Assembly: GCA_040830705.1 (NCBI GenBank) | Contig: JBFOME010000008.1 | Coordinates: 186,001-250,000 of the forward strand | Reading direction: 5' to 3' | DNA: 64,000 nucleotides | Source of the DNA: Ruegeria_C sp040830705 | Lineage (GTDB): Bacteria; Pseudomonadota; Alphaproteobacteria; Rhodobacterales; Rhodobacteraceae | In this document: positions 58,974-64,000 of the stretch, one piece after another | Position numbering within the stretch: position 1 is the first letter of the stretch | Layout: every line of letters starts with the position of its first letter | The notes under the pieces: generated by a model | Told to the model about the DNA's origin: nothing | Database searches by the model: none | The model's input: the letters and a program-made list of their open reading frames with translations, nothing else | Made by a program: the position numbers and the translations under genes

Positions 58974-60752
58974 ATGGGCGAGGTTCTGCGGATCGGAGGA
59001 GCCTGCGGTTTCTGGGGCGAGGCCCCCCATGCCACAGGGCAACTACTTGCAAGTGGCGTTGATGTGCTGGCCTACGACTATCTGGCCGAGATCACCATGT
59101 CCCTATTGGCGCGCGCGCGGGCCAAGGACCCGGGCTTGGGCTATGCCTCTGATTTCATCACCGACGCCATGACGCCGAATCTGGCCGGTATTGCTGCGTG
59201 CAGCGTCAAGGTTTTGTCGAATGCCGGTGGCATGAACCCTTCCGCCTGCGCCGAGGCCCTCCTTGGGGTCATCGACGCAGCAGGCCTGTCACTGCGCGTG
59301 GCCGTCGTCGAGGGTGATGACCTGTTGCCCCGGGCCGAGGACTATGCGGAGGCCACAGAGATGTTTTCCGGTGCGGCGATGCCCGCGCAAAAGCGGATCG
59401 CATCGATGAATGCCTATCTGGGCGCGTTACCGGTCGTGGCCGCGCTGCGTGAAGGCGCGGATGTGGTGATCACCGGACGCTGTGCGGATAGCGCGCTGAC
59501 GTTGGCGGCTTGCATATGGCGCTTTGGGTGGACCCGAGACAGTTACGATTTGCTCGCCGCTGGCTCACTGGCCGGGCATCTTCTGGAATGCGGACCACAG
59601 GCGACCGGCGGCAATTTCACTGATTGGGAGGTGGCGGGCGATCTCGCCCGTATCGGCTATCCGATAGCCGAGATCATGCAGGACGGGTCAATCGTGTTGA
59701 CCAAACCCGAGGGCACGACCGGTGCGGTTACCCGCGCCACTGTTGCCGAGCAGATGCTTTACGAAATCGGCGATCCGCGCGCCTATCTGCTGCCTGATGT
59801 GATCTGCGATTTCTCCGAGGTGAGATTAGAGCAGGCGGGGCCGGACCGGGTCTCGGTAGCGGGGGCCAAGGGCCGTCAACCCTCCGGGCAGCTCAAGGTC
59901 TGCGCCACCTATCAGGACGGCTATCGCGGCGGGATGGTATTCCAGATGAATGGCCGCGACGCCGCGCGCAAAGCACGCACCTTTGCGCAGGCCGGTCTGG
60001 ATCGCGCGCGGGAGCGCCTGCGGGTGATAGATGCGCCGGATTTCACCGAAACCGCACTGGAAGCTTTTGGGGGCAAACCGGGCGAGGGCAGCTATCAGGA
60101 GATTACCTTCAAGGCGGCGGTTCGGCATGCGGACGCGCGCGGCGTTGGCCTATTTCTGAAGGAACTGACCGGTACGGCGCTTGCAACGCCGCCTGGGCTG
60201 CACTTCTTCACCGGGTCGGGGCGGCCCAAACCTTCGCCGGTGATTGCGCTTTTCTCTTTGTTGATCGACGCGGATGACATCACCTACCGGGTGAAGCTGG
60301 ACGGGCGCGAGGTGGCGTTTGATCCGGGCCACCTGATACCGGAGCCCGATGTGATGGACCAAGCCCCCATCCCACCACAGCCGGAGCTCAGCGCGGAGCA
60401 GATTTCGGTGCCGCTGGAACGCCTCGCCTGGGCGCGCTCGGGCGATAAGGGCGACAGTGCGAATATCGGTGTGATTGCCCGCCACCACGACGGCCTGCCA
60501 CATATCTGGGCGGCGCTGACGCCAGAGGTGATCGCCAAGCTCTTCGCAGCGGAGCTCGAAGGTGAGGTCGCGCGCTACTACCTGCCCGGATCCCAGTCGA
60601 TGAATATCGTGATGACCCGGGTTCTGGGTGGTGGCGGGGTTGCCTCGCTGCGCAACGATCCGCAGGGCAAGAGCTTTGCGCAGCGGCTATTGTCGTTGCC
60701 CGTCACCGTCCCTGCTTCCCTGGTGTCCGAACCAAAGGGCGGCGCGACATGA
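58974..60752 (+). CDS. AtuA-like protein (DUF1446, acyclic terpene utilisation family)
   Basis: The 592-residue protein has the AtuA/DUF1446 body: LRIGGACGFWGEAPHATGQL at the start, VLAYDYLAEITMSLLARARA, VKVLSNAGGMNPSACAEAL, VVITGRCADSALTLAACIWR and HLLECGPQATGGNFTDWE. A C-terminal AtuA-like ferredoxin-fold domain follows (about 480-585; LAWARSGDKGDSANIGVIAR, YYLPGSQSMNIVMTRVLGGG). AtuA of Pseudomonas is needed for citronellol/geraniol growth, but its reaction is not settled. It overlaps the carboxyltransferase gene by 4 bases, the AtuA-AtuC arrangement seen in terpene and related branched acyl-CoA degradation. Confidence 0.85.
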   Translation: MGEVLRIGGACGFWGEAPHATGQLLASGVDVLAYDYLAEITMSLLARARAKDPGLGYASDFITDAMTPNLAGIAACSVKVLSNAGGMNPSACAEALLGVIDAAGLSLRVAVVEGDDLLPRAEDYAEATEMFSGAAMPAQKRIASMNAYLGALPVVAALREGADVVITGRCADSALTLAACIWRFGWTRDSYDLLAAGSLAGHLLECGPQATGGNFTDWEVAGDLARIGYPIAEIMQDGSIVLTKPEGTTGAVTRATVAEQMLYEIGDPRAYLLPDVICDFSEVRLEQAGPDRVSVAGAKGRQPSGQLKVCATYQDGYRGGMVFQMNGRDAARKARTFAQAGLDRARERLRVIDAPDFTETALEAFGGKPGEGSYQEITFKAAVRHADARGVGLFLKELTGTALATPPGLHFFTGSGRPKPSPVIALFSLLIDADDITYRVKLDGREVAFDPGHLIPEPDVMDQAPIPPQPELSAEQISVPLERLAWARSGDKGDSANIGVIARHHDGLPHIWAALTPEVIAKLFAAELEGEVARYYLPGSQSMNIVMTRVLGGGGVASLRNDPQGKSFAQRLLSLPVTVPASLVSEPKGGAT

Positions 60753-62362
60753 ATTTCACCAGTCAGATCATCCCTGGCAGCGATGCCTTTACCGAGAACC
60801 GCCGCGCCATGCTGGCACTGGTTGATGAGCTGCGGGGGCTGGAACAGCGGGCCGCCGACCTCTCCGAGCGCCGCCGCGATCGGATGGAGGCGCGCGGCCA
60901 GATGACCCCTCGCGACCGGCTCGCCGCGCTGTTGGATCCCGGCCTGCCTTTCCTGCAATTGCACTCACTTGCAAGCTATCTGACCGATAGCGATGATCCC
61001 GCACAATCGGTGCCCGGCGCATCACTGCTGATTGGGATCGGGTTTGTCTCTGGCACCCGCTGCATGATCATCGTCGATGACAGCTGCATCAAGGCGGGCG
61101 CCATGTCCGAGATGAGCGCTGCCGCATTTCAGAGCGCGCAGGTGATCGCGCTGCGGCAGAAACTGCCCTTTCTGCATCTGGTCGAAAGCGCCGGTGCCAA
61201 TCTGATGGACTACCGTGTCGATCTCTGGGCGCATGGTGGCAAGCTGTTTCGCAATCTCGCCCGGTTGTCGGCGGCGGGGATCCCCAATCTGGCCGTGCTT
61301 CACGGGCCGTCAACGGCGGGCGGCGCCTATATGCCGGGTCTGGCCGACTACGTGATCGGCGTGCGCGGAAACGGCATGGCGGCGCTGGCTGGTGCTGCTC
61401 TTGTGCAGGCGGCCACGGGCGAAGCGGCGGATGAACGTGAGTTGGGCGGTGCCGAGATGCATGCCTCGGTCTCGGGGCTGGTCGAATACCTGGCCGGGGA
61501 CGATGCCGAGGCCATCACCATCGCACGCGATGTGGTGGCACGCCTCGACTGGAACAGATCACTGACGCGGTCCGATCATGGGGCCGCGCCTTTGCATACC
61601 CCTGACGAGCTTGCCGGGGCGGTCCCGGTCGATCCACGTACGCCTTACGACATGCGCGAGATCGCGTTGAGGATCACCGATGCCTCCGACTTTCGTGATT
61701 TCAAGCCGGGCTACGGCGTTGCGACGGTCTGTCTGCAGGGCTCGATTTGCGGCATGCCGGCTGGAATGATCGGCAATAACGGCCCCATTGATCCCGACGG
61801 CGCTGCCAAGGCGGCGCAATTCATCCAGCTTTGTGGACAAGCGGGCACGCCGCTGGTTTTTCTGCACAACACGACAGGTTTCATGGTCGGCACTCGTTAT
61901 GAGCAGGCCGGGATGATCAAACATGGGGCCAAGATGATCCAGGCGGTCACTTCGGTCGATGTACCGCGCATTGCTCTTTATGTGGGCGCAAGTTTTGGGG
62001 CGGGGAATTATGGCATGGGCGGCTATGCCTATGAACCCGATTTCCTCTTCGCATGGCCCAACGCCACCACCGGCGTGATGGGTGGTGCGCAGGCGGCGAG
62101 CACAATGGAAATGGTGGCCCGCGCCGGCGCACAGCGACGCGGCGAGGATGTGGACGAGGCTAGGCTTGCGCAGCAGAGCAGGCGGATCGCCGAGCATTTC
62201 GACCGGCAGGCCGGGGCCTTCTATACTTCGGGCCGTTGCCTTGATCACGGTGTGATCGATCCGCGCGATACGCGCCGGGTGTTGGGCTTTTGCCTGACTA
62301 CTTGCCTTGAAGCGCGCGCGCGGCAGGTCCGGCGCGGCTCTTATGGCGTTGCGAGGTTCTGA
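60749..62362 (+). CDS. Acyl-CoA carboxylase carboxyltransferase (beta) subunit
   Basis: The 537-residue protein is the carboxyltransferase of a biotin-dependent acyl-CoA carboxylase. Blocks are RMEARGQMTPRDRLAALLDP, the N-terminal oxyanion region HGPSTAGGAYMPGLADYVIG, EMHASVSGLVEYLAGDDAEA, and the C-terminal NTTGFMVGTRYEQAGMIKHG and GASFGAGNYGMGGYAYEPDF. The GMGGYAY/PDFLFAWPNA pattern is of the methylcrotonyl-/geranyl-CoA carboxylase type, not propionyl-CoA carboxylase. With AtuA upstream, geranyl-CoA or a similar branched enoyl-CoA is a plausible substrate, but methylcrotonyl-CoA is possible. Confidence 0.88.
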   Translation: MNFTSQIIPGSDAFTENRRAMLALVDELRGLEQRAADLSERRRDRMEARGQMTPRDRLAALLDPGLPFLQLHSLASYLTDSDDPAQSVPGASLLIGIGFVSGTRCMIIVDDSCIKAGAMSEMSAAAFQSAQVIALRQKLPFLHLVESAGANLMDYRVDLWAHGGKLFRNLARLSAAGIPNLAVLHGPSTAGGAYMPGLADYVIGVRGNGMAALAGAALVQAATGEAADERELGGAEMHASVSGLVEYLAGDDAEAITIARDVVARLDWNRSLTRSDHGAAPLHTPDELAGAVPVDPRTPYDMREIALRITDASDFRDFKPGYGVATVCLQGSICGMPAGMIGNNGPIDPDGAAKAAQFIQLCGQAGTPLVFLHNTTGFMVGTRYEQAGMIKHGAKMIQAVTSVDVPRIALYVGASFGAGNYGMGGYAYEPDFLFAWPNATTGVMGGAQAASTMEMVARAGAQRRGEDVDEARLAQQSRRIAEHFDRQAGAFYTSGRCLDHGVIDPRDTRRVLGFCLTTCLEARARQVRRGSYGVARF

Positions 62363-62365
62363 GGG

Positions 62366-64000
62366 ATGCGGTTCGACACGATCCTGATCGCGAACCGCGG
62401 CGAGATTGCGCTGCGTATCATCCGCACCGCCCGTTCGGTGGGACTGACCACAATCGCCGTCTACACCGATGCCGACATCGCCGCCCCGCATGTGGCTGCG
62501 GCAGATAGGGCGATCCGCATTGGCGAGGGACCGGCGGGCGAGAGCTATCTGAATGCCGAACGCCTGTTACAAGCGGCACAAGAAAGCGGTGCGCAGGCGA
62601 TCCATCCGGGCTATGGGTTTCTATCGGAGAACGCCGATTTCGCCGAAGCCATCGCACAGGCCGGTCTGGTTCTGATCGGCCCATCGCCCCACGCGATGCG
62701 GATCATGGGCGATAAAGCTGCGGCGCGCGCCGCGATGATCGAAAGCGGCGTGCCGTGCCTGCCCGGATATGAGGGCGAAGATCAGAGCGATGAGGCGCTG
62801 GCGCGAGCGGCCGAGCAGATCGGCTATCCCGTGATGGTCAAGGCGGCGGCGGGCGGCGGCGGTCGCGGGATGCGGCTGGTTCAAACGGCGGGCGACCTGA
62901 TCCCGGCGCTTGCCCGCGCCCGGTCCGAGGCCACGGCAGCGTTTGGCTCTGATACACTGATACTGGAACGGGCGCTGCGCGACGCGAGACATGTCGAGTT
63001 TCAGATCATCGCGGATGAGCATGGCGCGACCCTGCATCTGGGCGAGCGCGACTGTTCCGTGCAACGCCGTCACCAGAAGATCATTGAAGAGGCGCCTTGT
63101 CCGGTCTTGACCGAGGATCAGCGCGCGCGCATGGGCGCGGCGGCGATTACGGCGGCGAAATCGGTCGACTACTCCGGGGCCGGAACGGTCGAGTTCCTAT
63201 TGGACGGCGATGGCGCGTTCTATTTCCTGGAAATGAACACGCGCTTGCAGGTCGAACATCCGTTGACCGAATGCGTGACCGGGCTGGATCTGGTGGCCTT
63301 GCAGATCATGGTCGCACAGGGGGCTCCGCTGCCACTGACACAAGATGACGTGCAGACAACAGGCCACGCCATCGAGGCGCGGCTTTATGCCGAGGACCCG
63401 GCGAACGGCTTCCTGCCTGCCACCGGTACGGTTCACCGCTGGCAGCCCGCCGAAGCGGAGGGGGTACGTATCGATGCTGGCATCGCCGAGGGGCAGCAGG
63501 TCACGGTGCTCTATGATCCGATGCTGGCCAAGATCATCGCGCACGGTGCCGACCGGGCCACGGCTCTGCGCAGGCTCCGTCAGGGGATCGCAGATACCGT
63601 GCTGTTAGGTTGCGATACCAACGCGGCGTTTCTGGCGGATGTTCTGGCCCAGCCCGCCTTCGGAGCCGGGCAGGCGACAACTGGCTTGCTGGAGCAGACC
63701 TATCCCGAAGGCGTCACCTTGCCGTTACCGGACCTGTCCGAGGTGGCGCTGGCGGCGGTGCTTCTGCTGCAAGACCGGCGAGACCGGATGGCGGCGCGGG
63801 CCGGGGGCATCGATGCCGAACTTTTGGGATGGTCCAGCGCGCCGTTGGCCCCGGCACAGGTGCGCCTGCGCTGTCATGGCCAGGTTCATCACGCGAAGCT
63901 GCGCGCTAGTGGGCAGGCATGGCAGGTTTCGCTGGAACAAGAGGTTTTTGACATCCGCCTGATCCGGCATGATCGGCAGATCGTGGCAGAGCTTGACGGT
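62366..64000 (+). CDS. Acyl-CoA carboxylase biotin (alpha) subunit, N-terminal part (cut by window edge)
   Basis: The frame starts with ATG 3 bases after the carboxyltransferase stop and is open to the window edge, 545 codons. It begins MRFDTILIANRGEIALRIIR, the biotin carboxylase opening, followed by AIHPGYGFLSENADFAEAIA, the ATP loop KAAAGGGGRGMRLVQ, ERDCSVQRRHQKIIEEAPCP and FLEMNTRLQVEHPLTE with the catalytic E/N/R residues. The C-terminal biotinyl domain (AMKM lysine) lies beyond the window. It fixes CO2 on biotin for the partner subunit upstream. Confidence 0.92.
   Translation, partial: MRFDTILIANRGEIALRIIRTARSVGLTTIAVYTDADIAAPHVAAADRAIRIGEGPAGESYLNAERLLQAAQESGAQAIHPGYGFLSENADFAEAIAQAGLVLIGPSPHAMRIMGDKAAARAAMIESGVPCLPGYEGEDQSDEALARAAEQIGYPVMVKAAAGGGGRGMRLVQTAGDLIPALARARSEATAAFGSDTLILERALRDARHVEFQIIADEHGATLHLGERDCSVQRRHQKIIEEAPCPVLTEDQRARMGAAAITAAKSVDYSGAGTVEFLLDGDGAFYFLEMNTRLQVEHPLTECVTGLDLVALQIMVAQGAPLPLTQDDVQTTGHAIEARLYAEDPANGFLPATGTVHRWQPAEAEGVRIDAGIAEGQQVTVLYDPMLAKIIAHGADRATALRRLRQGIADTVLLGCDTNAAFLADVLAQPAFGAGQATTGLLEQTYPEGVTLPLPDLSEVALAAVLLLQDRRDRMAARAGGIDAELLGWSSAPLAPAQVRLRCHGQVHHAKLRASGQAWQVSLEQEVFDIRLIRHDRQIVAELDG

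Noticed and set aside
1..64000. tRNA, rRNA, CRISPR array, prophage or integron in the window
   Set aside because: No cloverleaf, rRNA segment, regularly spaced direct repeats, phage structural gene, integrase or transposase was recognised by eye; a tRNAscan/Infernal run would be needed to exclude small RNAs.

Overview
The window looks like chromosome from an alphaproteobacterium of the Rhodobacterales, most likely the Roseobacter group. The evidence is dense GC-rich coding on both strands and a gene repertoire typical of that group: a Tpa-type aminotransferase next to a DmdB-like acyl-CoA synthetase, an imuA-imuB-dnaE2 cassette, form I cox genes, FCD-type GntR regulators and tripartite tricarboxylate transport. 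I saw no rRNA, tRNA, CRISPR array, intact insertion sequence or prophage. Assignments come from reading sequence motifs; no database was searched.

Layout. 1-5.5 kb: a cut-off GNAT acetyltransferase, a small exported protein, the aminotransferase, the acyl-CoA synthetase, a DOPA dioxygenase-like protein and OxyR. 5.6-8 kb: katG, divergent from oxyR. 8-14.4 kb: tctCBA diverging from a TctD/TctE two-component system that ends in its own binding protein. 14.4-17.4 kb: a SnoaL-like protein, DUF4202, and a GntR regulator with a sugar-acid kinase under two matching operators. 17.4-21.4 kb: a lipid-transport operon mixing Mla and Pqi features. 21.6-25.5 kb: an Hsp70-like protein, an Lrp regulator, and a stress protein with an AGCS symporter. 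25.5-31.2 kb: dnaE2, imuB, imuA and an Rmf/CrpP-like gene. 31.2-33 kb: a gene-poor stretch holding two paralogous 33-residue membrane-protein ORFs.

34.5-43.7 kb is a full carbon monoxide dehydrogenase cluster: coxC-like regulator, coxM, coxS, coxL, coxD, coxE, coxF, a mocA-like gene, a 30-residue ORF and coxG. CoxL has Cys388 and Glu763 at the positions known from the Oligotropha enzyme, so CO oxidation as a supplementary energy source is likely. 43.8-48.6 kb: assorted singles (DUF1868, excalibur protein, sulfatase-like hydrolase, phosphoglycolate phosphatase, HemP with a coupled unknown ORF). 48.6-52.6 kb: a 1016-residue kinase / M23 / aminotransferase-fold fusion and a beta-hydroxyacid dehydrogenase. 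52.7-55.5 kb: copA-cueR behind a textbook MerR-type promoter. 55.5-64 kb: an organic-acid degradation locus with an Asp/Glu racemase-fold protein and GntR regulator on one strand, and a ThDP enzyme, AtuA-like protein and acyl-CoA carboxylase subunits on the other; the last gene runs off the end.

Most notable for follow-up: the twin 33-residue ORFs, the three-domain fusion, the small ORF inside the cox operon, the Mla/Pqi hybrid operon, and a LexA-type box inside the imuA/imuB overlap.
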